Shown here: piece by piece, positions 33,010 through 41,107 of the stretch
How positions within the stretch are numbered: the stretch's first letter is position 1
Layout of the letters: each line of letters opens with the position of its first letter
From: Parapedobacter flavus
GTDB lineage: Bacteria > Bacteroidota > Bacteroidia > Sphingobacteriales > Sphingobacteriaceae
Assembly: GCF_035818675.1 (NCBI RefSeq)
Contig: NZ_JAYKZZ010000022.1
Span: 104,036-168,035 of the forward strand
DNA: 64,000 nt
Reading direction: 5' to 3'
Position numbers and translations under genes: made by a program
Notes under the pieces: generated by a model
Database searches by the model: none
What the model was told of the DNA's origin: nothing
Seen by the model: the letters and a program-made list of their open reading frames with translations, nothing else

Positions 33010-34005
33010 ATGGATCCAAGTTTCACCCCTATTTTGATTATCGTCGGAGCTATTGTAGCTTTTTTCGTGCTGCTATACCTCCTTCCTGTAAACCTGTGGT
33101 TTACTGCCCAGCTGTCGGGCGTTCGCATCAACCTGCTCAATCTGTTGTTGATGCGGTTGCGTAAGGTGCCGCCAGCATTGGTTACCAACGCCATGATTAC
33201 TTCAACCAAAGCTGGATTGGATATCACCTCAAACGAAATCGAAACCCATTTTTTGGCCGGCGGTAATGCCAACAATGTGATTAAAGCATTGATTTCTGCA
33301 GATAAGGCCAACATTCCGCTGGACTTCAAATTAGCCACGGCGATTGATTTGGCCGGCCGTGATGTGTTTGACGCCGTGCAACTATCGGTAAACCCAAGGG
33401 TGATCAATACCCCGCCGGTTGCGGCCGTGGCCAAAGATGGGATCCAGCTTATTGCCAAGGCGCGCGTAACGGTGCGCGCCAATATCAACCAATTGGTAGG
33501 CGGTGCCGGTGAAGAGACCATCCTTGCCCGGGTGGGAGAGGGAATCGTGACAACCATCGGGTCGGCCGCAAACCATAAGGAGGTGCTGGAGAATCCCGAT
33601 CGTATATCCAAAACCGTGTTGGCAAAAGGGCTCGACAGCGGCACGGCCTTCGAAATCCTCTCCATTGACATCGCCGATATCGATATTGGCGAAAACATCG
33701 GTGCAAAATTGCAGACAGACCAAGCGGAGGCTGACTTGAAAGTGGCTAACGCACGTGCGGAAGAGCGCCGGGCTATGGCCGTGGCATCCGAACAGGAAAT
33801 GCGCTCGAAGGCACAGGAGGCCCGAGCGAAGGTAATCGAAGCGGAAGCACAGGTGCCGCTCGCGATGGCCGAGGCATTCCGTAGCGGCAATCTCGGGGTG
33901 ATGGACTACTACCGGATGCAGAACATCCAAGCCGATACCGATATGCGTGGATCTATTGCCAAACCAGGCGATAACCAAGGAAAGGATAACGGAAAAAAGA
34001 GCTAA
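33010..34005 (+). CDS. floA: flotillin-like protein FloA
   Basis: A 331-residue SPFH-domain scaffold protein of functional membrane microdomains. An N-terminal membrane segment (ILIIVGAIVAFFVLLYLLPVNLWF) is followed by the FloA core (ARVTVRANINQLVGGAGEETILARVGEGIVT) and a long Ala/Glu-rich helix (QAEADLKVANARAEERRAM). I chose ATG 33010 over the in-frame TTG at 33001. A strong terminator follows. A second, FloT-like flotillin lies 4.3 kb away on the other strand. Confidence 0.93.
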   Translation: MDPSFTPILIIVGAIVAFFVLLYLLPVNLWFTAQLSGVRINLLNLLLMRLRKVPPALVTNAMITSTKAGLDITSNEIETHFLAGGNANNVIKALISADKANIPLDFKLATAIDLAGRDVFDAVQLSVNPRVINTPPVAAVAKDGIQLIAKARVTVRANINQLVGGAGEETILARVGEGIVTTIGSAANHKEVLENPDRISKTVLAKGLDSGTAFEILSIDIADIDIGENIGAKLQTDQAEADLKVANARAEERRAMAVASEQEMRSKAQEARAKVIEAEAQVPLAMAEAFRSGNLGVMDYYRMQNIQADTDMRGSIAKPGDNQGKDNGKKS

Positions 34006-34028
34006 ATTAACGGAAGAACTTGATGAGG

Positions 34029-34061
34029 AACCGCTTGTATAGTTAAACAAGCGGTTTTTTT
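34029..34061 (+). terminator. floA terminator
   Basis: Perfect 10-bp stem AACCGCTTGT/ACAAGCGGTT (34029-34038 and 34047-34056) followed by T7. Confidence 0.92.
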
Positions 34062-34073
34062 GGCGGCACCCAG

Positions 34074-34179
34074 AAAAACAAAACCCCGATGATGGGCACC
34101 GGGGCTTGTTTACTAACCAATTATAAACCTAAATTATGAAAAGACAACCTAATTTCCCGGTGTTACCCGGGTCTAAATC
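34074..34179 (-). ncRNA. candidate free-standing small RNA
   Basis: On the minus strand a consensus -7 box TATCTTTG (34186-34193) is followed by about 105 bases containing a 5-bp hairpin CCCGG/CCGGG (near 34155-34172), an unpaired A/U-rich stretch, and the terminator stem CCCCG/CGGGG (34084-34104) with a T-rich tail. No minus-strand gene follows, since floA converges from the other side. There is no start codon on the minus strand. The unpaired stretch is antisense to a sequence that looks like a start region (CCTAAATTATGAAAAG on the plus strand). Existence and targets are unproven. Confidence 0.5.
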
Positions 34180-34185
34180 TTTATG

Positions 34186-34193
34186 CAAAGATA
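34186..34193 (-). promoter_or_regulatory. -7 box of the candidate small RNA
   Basis: Reads TATCTTTG on the minus strand. A weak CTG occupies the -33 position 18 bases upstream. The rest of 34200-34449 shows only a 6-bp inverted repeat (ATGCTC/GAGCAT, near 34258-34283) and no gene. Confidence 0.5.
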
Positions 34194-34449
34194 ACTACTT
34201 TTTTTTATTTCCAGCCTTCGTTTTGTTTGCGAATTGTCAAAAGAACGGCCACTTAATATGCTCGAATACTATTTTTTGAGCATTTATAGTAGTCTGTTCA
34301 AATGTTGTGCCAAAAATCGTGATTCGCCTGCTTAGTGTTTGTGCAACACTGATTTTACGAGTAATCACGCGTTCCCGCTACGGCCGACGGCCAGCAAACC
34401 CAACACGCTGTCTGACTTTGTCGACAGCAAGTTTTTTTATCCAAACCGT

Positions 34450-34478
34450 TTGGGCTTGCCGATTTTGTATTAAGTTTG
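34450..34478 (+). promoter_or_regulatory. maf promoter
   Basis: TTG (34450-34452), 18 bases, TAAGTTTG (34471-34478), about 48 bases before the maf ATG. Confidence 0.55.
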
Positions 34479-34525
34479 GCTTCCGTTGGTTCACGTGGTC
34501 GCACGCGCTAAAATTGAAAGTTAAT

Positions 34526-35101
34526 ATGAAAATCATCCTCGCTTCACAATCGCCCCGCCGCCGTGAATTGTTATCGCTCATGGGCATATCATTCGAAGTG
34601 GTGGTGCGGTCTGTAGACGAATCGTTTCCTGGGCAGTTGGATCCGGTTGATGCCGTACGCTATATTGCCGAAAAGAAAGCGACGGTTTTTAAAGAAGAAA
34701 TCACTGATGAGCTCGTTATTGCTGCAGATACCGTAGTGACGGTTGATCGTCAAATCCTCGGTAAGCCGAGGGACCGGGTAGCGGCTATTGGTACGCTAAA
34801 ACGTCTATCGGACCGGAAGCATGAGGTAATAACGGCGGTATCGTTGCTCCACAACCGCGTTATTCACACCTTCCATGAGATTACCGAGGTGCACTTCGGG
34901 CGATTATCTGGATGGGAAATCGATCACTACATCGACGGGTATCGGCCTTATGACAAGGCGGGTAGCTATGGCATCCAAGAGTGGATCGGTACGGTAGCCG
35001 TCGAAAAAATTGTAGGCTCTTATACGAACGTGGTAGGACTGCCAACACAGCAGCTCTACCACGTGCTCAAAACATCGTTCCCAGAAGCCCTGCCGACCTG
35101 A
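34526..35101 (+). CDS. maf: Maf-like nucleotide pyrophosphatase
   Basis: Maf/YhdE proteins hydrolyse non-canonical or surplus nucleoside triphosphates (dTTP, UTP and modified forms) and are linked to septum arrest. The 191-residue protein starts with the substrate-binding loop ASQSPRRRELLSLMG, then shows VDESFPG, AADTVVTVDRQILGKP and KAGSYGIQEW. ATG 34526 gives this canonical N-terminus; the frame extends upstream to 34307 but into non-coding sequence. Confidence 0.93.
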   Translation: MKIILASQSPRRRELLSLMGISFEVVVRSVDESFPGQLDPVDAVRYIAEKKATVFKEEITDELVIAADTVVTVDRQILGKPRDRVAAIGTLKRLSDRKHEVITAVSLLHNRVIHTFHEITEVHFGRLSGWEIDHYIDGYRPYDKAGSYGIQEWIGTVAVEKIVGSYTNVVGLPTQQLYHVLKTSFPEALPT

Positions 35102-35127
35102 TGGTCTCGCCAAATGGCGTAAGGTTG

Positions 35128-37695
35128 TTAGTGGATACTAAACCTTACCCCAGCATAAAACATCCTGCCGGTGAGTGGGCCCCACAGCAACGAGGTGTCA
35201 AAAAACTCACTGAAAGGCTGGTCGGCCGCCAGCACCGGGTTTTGCTGGAAGAAGTTGGTCAGGTTCTCACCCCCGATATAAAGGTCGAAAGGCCGTGTTT
35301 TACCAATTGTTTTGCTTATTTGGGCGTTCATCGTCACATATGCTTTTGAGTAGTCGGACATCCGATAATCGACCGGATTGGCTGCCGTGGATGGCAGCCG
35401 CTTTTGCCCGGTCACATTTAACGTGTAATCGAAATGCCATCCGCCGCCATGGGTATTGTAAGCTAGATTTGCAAAACCCCGGTGGCGCGCCACGAGCGGT
35501 TTTTGCAGCAATTCGTCGCCGTAGGTTGCCTTCACGTCGAAGAAGCGGTAAGCCAACCGGGTTTCAAAGTGGGGGAAGGGCATGAATCGGAACTCCGTTT
35601 GCAGGCTGTTCGAATACGACCGTCCATCGAGATTATAGAAAGTCAGCTCCCGTGGGTTTTCGTAGTCGACCACCACTTGGTTGGTGAAGTCATTCCGGAA
35701 AAACTCGGTACTGAAAGATGCTTCCCTTTGGAACATGCGGAACGACTGATCGAAGCTGATGCCGGTGTTCCAAGCAACCTCCGGTTTAAGGCCATAGGCA
35801 TTTTCCGCTGTGTTAGCGGCCACAATGCGGACGATTCGGGCGCTAGCCAGGGCCGCTGTATTCTCAGCGAAGATATTAGCGGTCCGTTGTCCGCGACCAC
35901 CGCTTAACCGGAAGGTGGTTCCCGCTACGGGCTGGTAGCGCAGGTGTACCCTTGGTGTGGCAAACCAGCCGTACAAGTTGTTGTAATCGCCCCGGATACC
36001 AGCTACTACGTCGAGTTTGTCTGACGGGCTATAGGTGTATTCGAAGAAGGCGCCCGGTACCATCTCCGTACGTCCGAATGGTTCGGCCAGGTACCGTTCA
36101 TCGTAACGGTCGTATTGCATGCTCAGTCCTGTGCGGTACTTATGCACAACCGTGCCGATCACATCTTGGTAAATCAGGTTGGCATAAGCGTTCTGTTGCT
36201 TGGCATCGTAGGTGCGCAAGCCGAAATAAGATTGTTGGTTAAACGATGAGCCCGACAGTTGTAACCCGATACTGCGTTGGGTATGGTGGGGGAAGACATA
36301 TCCGATTTTGGCAAATGCCTCATAGCGCTCGATGTCGAAAGCAAGTCCGTACTTATTCTGTGTGAGCTTATCGGTGGCCGGATTAAAGTCGATTTCTCCC
36401 CCCGTGCGGTCATCGCTGAGGAATTTGACGCCGAATTGCAGGATAAGGCCCTTGCCATCTTCGTATTTCCAGCGGCTCACCCCCGAGAAGAGATTGCCCA
36501 CAGGCGCATCCCGGAAGCCACTATTGCTGAAATTCATGTGTTTGTTATACATGAAATTATCATGCAGCAGGATGCTTCCCGCCCATCGTTCATTGAAATG
36601 GTGTGCGAGATTGAGGTTCACGTCGGTGCGGCCCATGTTGTTGCCATAGGCGTTGAAAAATAGTTTCTCAGATGTGCCGGGTTTTTTCAGTTCCACATTG
36701 ATTTGTCCGGCGATGTTTTCGAATCCGTTTACCACAGAGCCGATACCTTTTCCAATCTGGATGGATTCGATCCATGCGCCTGAGATGCTGTTCAGGCCGA
36801 GTGGGATGGCTAGGCCCCGCGGTCCGGGGAGGTTCTCCACGGTAAGCTGGGTGTAGTTGCCGCTGAGGCCCAGCATTTGGATCTGTTTGCTGCCGGTTAC
36901 TGCATCGCTGCTCACCACATCGACGGAGGCATTGGTTTCAAAACTTTCGCTCAGGTCGCAGCAGGCGGCCTTGAAAAGCTCTTGCCCTGTCAACACTTCA
37001 AGCCGCGTGGGGCTTAGCGCCGATATGTAGTTCGAGCGACGCCGTGCTGATACGGTCACCTCTGCCAAGACGTTGTCTTTGGCCGTCACCACCACCACTT
37101 CGTGGGGGTCGGTCACCGCTACCGTATCGGGCTGGAGGCCGGCATAGGAGATTACCAGCTGCTTACGGTGTGCCGCATGCGCAATCCGGAATACCCCCGA
37201 CTCGTCAGAACGCGCATTCACCCATGCGTCTTCCAGCCAATGCACGTTGGCGTGCACAATCGGGCTGAGTTCGCCACGGTTATTTTCCTGCATAATTACG
37301 CCGGTTACGGTATGGTCTCCGTGCTCGTCCTGACCACCCGTTTTATGTACGTTTTTCTCGTCGTGGTACCGGCAGCAAGCCGGCAGCTTCCCATAGGCAT
37401 CTTGTGCCGCAGCACGATTCTCCACATCATGGCCTACGGCCAGGATGCGTTGCTTGGCAGCTTCCAGATCGAATGCACCGGTATAGGTGAGGGTGAGTAG
37501 CCGCGTGTTTGTATCCCAATTGGCGTTTGTTAATCCGCTGCCCTCAACAGCTTTTTCAATCCGAGCTTTGCACATGCCGCAAACGCCTGCGACTGCAAAG
37601 GAGGATGTACTATCTTGCGCTGTAGCCGACCAAACAGTAGCGACCAACAACATACCTAAGATGATATTCGTTTTAATAAAATGAGTCATTGTCAT
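35128..37695 (-). CDS. TonB-dependent receptor with N-terminal heavy-metal-associated domain
   Basis: An 855-residue outer-membrane receptor with an unusual front end. After the signal peptide (to about residue 26) comes an HMA domain with metal motif GMCKARIEKA (about residues 38-47) and a Cys/His-rich linker (CCRYHDE, then HGDHTV). Next are a carboxypeptidase-regulatory-like domain, a plug domain (QIQMLGLSGNYTQLTVENLPG) and a 22-strand-type barrel ending in a final FYAGVRFSIH. TonB-ExbBD energise uptake by such receptors. The fused HMA domain suggests copper or another soft metal as substrate. A related HYC-motif protein is encoded just upstream on the same strand. No metal-efflux pump is in the window. 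Confidence 0.88.
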   Translation of the reverse strand: MTMTHFIKTNIILGMLLVATVWSATAQDSTSSFAVAGVCGMCKARIEKAVEGSGLTNANWDTNTRLLTLTYTGAFDLEAAKQRILAVGHDVENRAAAQDAYGKLPACCRYHDEKNVHKTGGQDEHGDHTVTGVIMQENNRGELSPIVHANVHWLEDAWVNARSDESGVFRIAHAAHRKQLVISYAGLQPDTVAVTDPHEVVVVTAKDNVLAEVTVSARRRSNYISALSPTRLEVLTGQELFKAACCDLSESFETNASVDVVSSDAVTGSKQIQMLGLSGNYTQLTVENLPGPRGLAIPLGLNSISGAWIESIQIGKGIGSVVNGFENIAGQINVELKKPGTSEKLFFNAYGNNMGRTDVNLNLAHHFNERWAGSILLHDNFMYNKHMNFSNSGFRDAPVGNLFSGVSRWKYEDGKGLILQFGVKFLSDDRTGGEIDFNPATDKLTQNKYGLAFDIERYEAFAKIGYVFPHHTQRSIGLQLSGSSFNQQSYFGLRTYDAKQQNAYANLIYQDVIGTVVHKYRTGLSMQYDRYDERYLAEPFGRTEMVPGAFFEYTYSPSDKLDVVAGIRGDYNNLYGWFATPRVHLRYQPVAGTTFRLSGGRGQRTANIFAENTAALASARIVRIVAANTAENAYGLKPEVAWNTGISFDQSFRMFQREASFSTEFFRNDFTNQVVVDYENPRELTFYNLDGRSYSNSLQTEFRFMPFPHFETRLAYRFFDVKATYGDELLQKPLVARHRGFANLAYNTHGGGWHFDYTLNVTGQKRLPSTAANPVDYRMSDYSKAYVTMNAQISKTIGKTRPFDLYIGGENLTNFFQQNPVLAADQPFSEFFDTSLLWGPLTGRMFYAGVRFSIH

Positions 37696-37805
37696 ATTTG
37701 ATTTTAATCTTAAACATCTTTTAAAATATCGTGCAGCGTGGCACGACGGCCTGGTGAACAGAGTGTCTGGCTCAGTTCATTGGCCATGGATGAAACAGAT
37801 TTGAA

Positions 37806-38261
37806 TCAGATACGATAGGTACAGAGTCGGATGAAGAGGGGGGTGGATTCGACACGCGGTGGTGAATTGGCCATTTCCACGGCTGTGGTATTTTCCAGCG
37901 GGAAATTCGCAATACGGACTAATGAAAAGACCAGTAACTCCAGCGACTGGATTTTCAGTAGGTTTTTGTCGCTGCTAGGTAGGTGGTCGCCCGTGGTTTT
38001 CTGCGCGTCTACCTGTATGTCTTGGCAGTGGTTGTGTGATTGTACATCGGCAGCACAATGCTGGCTGTCGTTGCAATCTGTTGTATGGTTCTTCTTTTTG
38101 TGGTGGTTCAGGCAAAGCGTACAATCGTCATGGTCGGTCGTATGCTCGTTCTCCATGGTCAAATGCTGTAATTTCCCGCAGCAGTAATGGAGGTGTACGC
38201 TTGCTCCCGTTGCTGAGAACGCATACACGAGCATGAGCCATATGGTGAACACTTTTACCAT
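37806..38261 (-). CDS. HYC-motif secreted or membrane protein, likely metal-related
   Basis: A 151-residue protein. A hydrophobic N-terminus (FTIWLMLVYAFSATG) leads to the Bacteroidetes-specific HYCCGKL motif, followed by a His/Cys/Asp-rich stretch (DHDDCTLCLNHHKKKNH, then HCAADVQSHNHC). That composition points to metal binding, and its position 110 bases upstream of the HMA-TonB receptor supports a shared metal role; both are inference. ATG 38261 is used because an in-frame ATG at 38300 lies in the promoter. The start is eight bases beyond a strong -7 box, so the message is nearly leaderless. Confidence 0.7.
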   Translation of the reverse strand: MVKVFTIWLMLVYAFSATGASVHLHYCCGKLQHLTMENEHTTDHDDCTLCLNHHKKKNHTTDCNDSQHCAADVQSHNHCQDIQVDAQKTTGDHLPSSDKNLLKIQSLELLVFSLVRIANFPLENTTAVEMANSPPRVESTPLFIRLCTYRI

Positions 38262-38269
38262 GATCGTTG

Positions 38270-38300
38270 CAAAGGTAAGTAAAAACCCCGCAGGTTTCAA
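38270..38300 (-). promoter_or_regulatory. promoter of the metal operon, embedded in the flotillin terminator
   Basis: On the minus strand TTG (38298-38300), 20 bases, TACCTTTG (38270-38277). The -33 element lies in the loop of the upstream terminator. Confidence 0.7.
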
Positions 38301-38313
38301 GGTGCTTGCGGGG
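38281..38313 (-). terminator. flotillin terminator
   Basis: Minus-strand stem TGCGGGG/CCCCGCA (38307-38313 and 38286-38292) followed by a T-run at 38281-38285, 10 bases after the flotillin stop. Confidence 0.8.
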
Positions 38314-38322
38314 TTTTGTGGG

Positions 38323-39906
38323 TCACTTCACTTCTTCAGCATCCTGTATGTTATCGTCAGGACCGCCGTCCATCCGTTTTTTCGCGGGCGGTACACCGCT
38401 TGTTTTCTGCTGGCCTTTGGCCTCGCCAAGGTAATTGGGCAGTTCCATCCCGGCCATGTCGAAGATATCTTTCAGCGGCGGTACGGATTTATACAATCCC
38501 GATACGAAGTTGGCGGTTGATGTTTTGCCATCTTCGTTGTTCCCATTGCCACCATCCCAGACGGTTACTTTATCAATCTTGATGTTTTTGATCGCTTCGG
38601 TCTGCAATTTAACAAGCTCTGGGAGCTTATCCGTAATTAGCAACAGCACGGCATCTTTCGGATTGTTTCCGGCCGATTTGACGATCTCATTAAGCCCTTC
38701 GGCTTGTTTGGTGAGCATTTCGTACACACCCCGGGCTTCGGCCTCCAGCTTGGCGAAGATGGCATCGGCTTCGCCCCGCGCTTTCTCACGCAACTGTTCA
38801 GCTTCAGCTTGCGCCTCGATGATGGCCTTTTGTTTTTGGATTTCTGCGGCCACCACAATGGTGGCATTTTGGGCGGCACGGTCGCGCTCTGCACGTGCAT
38901 CCTCCGCGCGTTGCTCGGCTTTATACGCTTCTTCCAATGCCTGGGCCTGTTGCACTTTTTCGGCAGCAACGGCCTTTTTCAATGCTTCCGCTTCCCGCTC
39001 CCGGCGTTGGGCCTCGGAGTCTGCGATTTGTATTTTGGAAAGGTTTTCCCCCTGCACGGCGATAGCATTAGCATCGGCTATTTTTACCCGAGTATCCCGC
39101 TCGGCCTCGGCCTTACCGATGTTTTCGTCCCTTACGGCACCGGCGATGCTCACCTCTTTGTCTTTTTCGGCGATAGCCACCTCGGTATCACGGTCACGTT
39201 GCATCTCCGCCACCTTGATGTCGCGCTCCTTTTCGGCTTCCGTTTTTCCGACGTCGCCGAATCGTTCCTGCTCGGCCACTCGGATTTTGGCGTCGTTGAT
39301 GGCTTTCGCGGCAGCTTCTTTACCCAACGCGTCGATATAGCCGCTTTCGTCTTTGATGTCCGTGACGTTCACGTTGATCATCTTCAGCCCAATCTTATTG
39401 AGTTCTGCCTCTACATTAGTAGCGATATTGTGCAGGAACTTGTCGCGGTTATTATTTATTTCCTCAATATCCATCATGGCGACTACCAAGCGCATTTGTC
39501 CGAGGATGATGTCTTTGGCCAATTCATGGACTTCGGGGCGTTGCAGCCCAAGCAGGCGCTCTGCGGCGTTCATCATTACCGCTGGTTCGGTGGAGATACC
39601 CACAGTATACCGTGACGGTACATCCACACGGATATTTTGTTTACTAAGAGCGCTGGTGAGGTTCACCTCTATCGAAATGGGGGTAAGGTCAAGAAAGGCG
39701 TAGTCTTGGATAACTGGCCAGATAAAGGCGGCGCCACCATGTATGCATCTGGCGGCGCGGGTGAGGTCGGCGGCGTTTTTCCCTACTTTTCCGTAGACCA
39801 CCAAAATCCGGTCTGATGGGCAGCGCTTGTATCGCTTAAACAGCGAAACGATAAATACGAAGATAATAACGATGCCAACGGCAATGGCGATTAAGTAAAA
39901 TTCCAT
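38323..39906 (-). CDS. flotillin (SPFH/band 7, FloT-like)
   Basis: A 527-residue membrane scaffold. An N-terminal membrane anchor (LIAIAVGIVIIFVFIVSLF) precedes the SPFH domain (GAAFIWPVIQDYAFLDLTPISIEV) and a very long Glu/Ala-rich coiled coil (about residues 180-400) with the flotillin-type repeats of AEAE and EAE. It is co-transcribed with the NfeD-like gene upstream, 26 bases apart, which is the classic flotillin-NfeD pairing. Such pairs organise membrane microdomains. Two perfect 14-base repeats sit in the gap. Confidence 0.9.
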   Translation of the reverse strand: MEFYLIAIAVGIVIIFVFIVSLFKRYKRCPSDRILVVYGKVGKNAADLTRAARCIHGGAAFIWPVIQDYAFLDLTPISIEVNLTSALSKQNIRVDVPSRYTVGISTEPAVMMNAAERLLGLQRPEVHELAKDIILGQMRLVVAMMDIEEINNNRDKFLHNIATNVEAELNKIGLKMINVNVTDIKDESGYIDALGKEAAAKAINDAKIRVAEQERFGDVGKTEAEKERDIKVAEMQRDRDTEVAIAEKDKEVSIAGAVRDENIGKAEAERDTRVKIADANAIAVQGENLSKIQIADSEAQRREREAEALKKAVAAEKVQQAQALEEAYKAEQRAEDARAERDRAAQNATIVVAAEIQKQKAIIEAQAEAEQLREKARGEADAIFAKLEAEARGVYEMLTKQAEGLNEIVKSAGNNPKDAVLLLITDKLPELVKLQTEAIKNIKIDKVTVWDGGNGNNEDGKTSTANFVSGLYKSVPPLKDIFDMAGMELPNYLGEAKGQQKTSGVPPAKKRMDGGPDDNIQDAEEVK

Positions 39907-39918
39907 ACGGATTGTGTG

Positions 39919-39946
39919 TTAATGGTTAATTGTTAATGGTTAATTG
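39919..39946. repeat. perfect tandem 14-mer (TTAATGGTTAATTG) x2
   Basis: Copies at 39919-39932 and 39933-39946. The second copy is read as the last codons and the stop of the NfeD-like gene (Thr-Ile-Asn-His-stop on the minus strand). Confidence 0.95.
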
Positions 39947-40544
39947 TCGCTTTTCCCGTCACCAATAGGATGCTTTCGTTGACGATGCCAATCACGGTTA
40001 CCGGTTTCCCGGTTGGGATGTCATCTTCATCGTCGGTGAGCGCCCGGAGTTCACGAAGTGACCCTTGTACGCGGATATGTACCTTGCCATAACCACTGCG
40101 CCCCGCCGGTATCCGTAGGTATGTTTCCGCTTGTTTATGGATGGCATTTTGTATCTGCAATGTGCCGCTTGAACGAAGTTTTGCCATCCTCGAGAAAAGG
40201 TAAAACATGATCAGTACGATAGCGACCCCCGATAAGGTAGCCCACAGGATGACCTGCCCGAGGGGTAGATTGCTTTTCAGGCAGCCCAGTCCTACCCAGC
40301 CGAAAACGGTGAAGAACGTGATGAAGTTTTTGATGGTAAAGAATTGGAAGTCGATACCTCCATCACCATCAATGTATTCCTCAGCATCTCCAAACGCGCC
40401 ATCATCGCTGTCGCCGCCGCCGATGAATGCGAAGATCGTTTGGATGATAAACATGAAGGAAAAGAGTAAAGCGATTGCCCAAAAGAATTTCTCAATGCCA
40501 CCAAGGGCTTGCCACCAAGTAGCTATGGATAATGTTGTAGTCAT
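39933..40544 (-). CDS. NfeD-like membrane protein
   Basis: A 203-residue protein with four hydrophobic segments (about residues 20-42, 72-90, 97-118) and an acidic loop (GGGDSDDGAFGDAEEY), ending in an OB-fold-like domain (GKVHIRVQGSLRELRALTDDEDDIPTGKPVTVIGIV). NfeD proteins partner flotillins and help their assembly; the flotillin gene follows directly. Start ATG 40544 is chosen over ATG 40604. Confidence 0.8.
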   Translation of the reverse strand: MTTTLSIATWWQALGGIEKFFWAIALLFSFMFIIQTIFAFIGGGDSDDGAFGDAEEYIDGDGGIDFQFFTIKNFITFFTVFGWVGLGCLKSNLPLGQVILWATLSGVAIVLIMFYLFSRMAKLRSSGTLQIQNAIHKQAETYLRIPAGRSGYGKVHIRVQGSLRELRALTDDEDDIPTGKPVTVIGIVNESILLVTGKATINH

Positions 40545-40657
40545 ATGTGTTTGTCTATTTGATGTCAAATTCGGTAAGATGTTACAACGATTCCTAATTT
40601 CCAAAGTTTTTCCTGTTTTGTGCGCGTTTTTTGTAGGAAAAACAAAAAGGTAATATT

Positions 40658-41107
40658 ATGAAAAAATTATTGTTTGGCCTAGCTATTTTATCCATAGCTT
40701 ATCTACCTGTCGTTGCGCAGGGGGTGCAGAAGCGTGGTGTACCCGCCGTGGTGTTGAATGCTTTCCAACAACAATTCCCAAAGGCGCGGCAAGTGGAATG
40801 GGAAAAGGAACGTAATGGGAATTATGAGGTGGAGTTTGATAACGGCTTATTCAGCCGCGACCATCAGGCGATCATTAGCCCGGAGGGGAAAGTGCTACGC
40901 CACGAAGAAGAATTGGCGTCGTATTCATTGCCCGACGCGGTGAAGCAACAAATCAAGACTGAATTTGATGGCTACCGCGTAGGCGATGTGAAGAAAATCG
41001 ATACCAGTGGCACTATTACCTATGCTGTTGAGTTAGACAGCAGGTATGGCGACTTGGATGTTGTTTTCGCTGCCGATGGCGATATCATCAAAGAGCGGAT
41101 GGACTGA
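40658..41107 (+). CDS. periplasmic PepSY-like (DUF2874) protein
   Basis: A 149-residue secreted protein. The signal peptide ends near residue 20 (PVVAQ). Two related beta-lactamase-inhibitor-protein-like repeats follow, marked by AFQQQFPKARQVEWEKERNGNYEVEF and a later KTEFDGYRVGDVKKID ... YAVELD. Proteins of this DUF2874/PepSY_like family bind other proteins, but no partner is known here. The final 20 bases overlap the convergent trpA gene. Confidence 0.8.
   Translation: MKKLLFGLAILSIAYLPVVAQGVQKRGVPAVVLNAFQQQFPKARQVEWEKERNGNYEVEFDNGLFSRDHQAIISPEGKVLRHEEELASYSLPDAVKQQIKTEFDGYRVGDVKKIDTSGTITYAVELDSRYGDLDVVFAADGDIIKERMD

Noticed and set aside
34136..34279. 47-codon plus-strand frame starting MKRQPNFPVLPG
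   Set aside because: No promoter or conserved composition, and it overlaps the candidate small RNA antisense; kept only as context.
38704..39615. Frames of about 300 codons on the plus strand across the flotillin gene
   Set aside because: Low-complexity antisense of the Glu/Ala-rich coiled coil.
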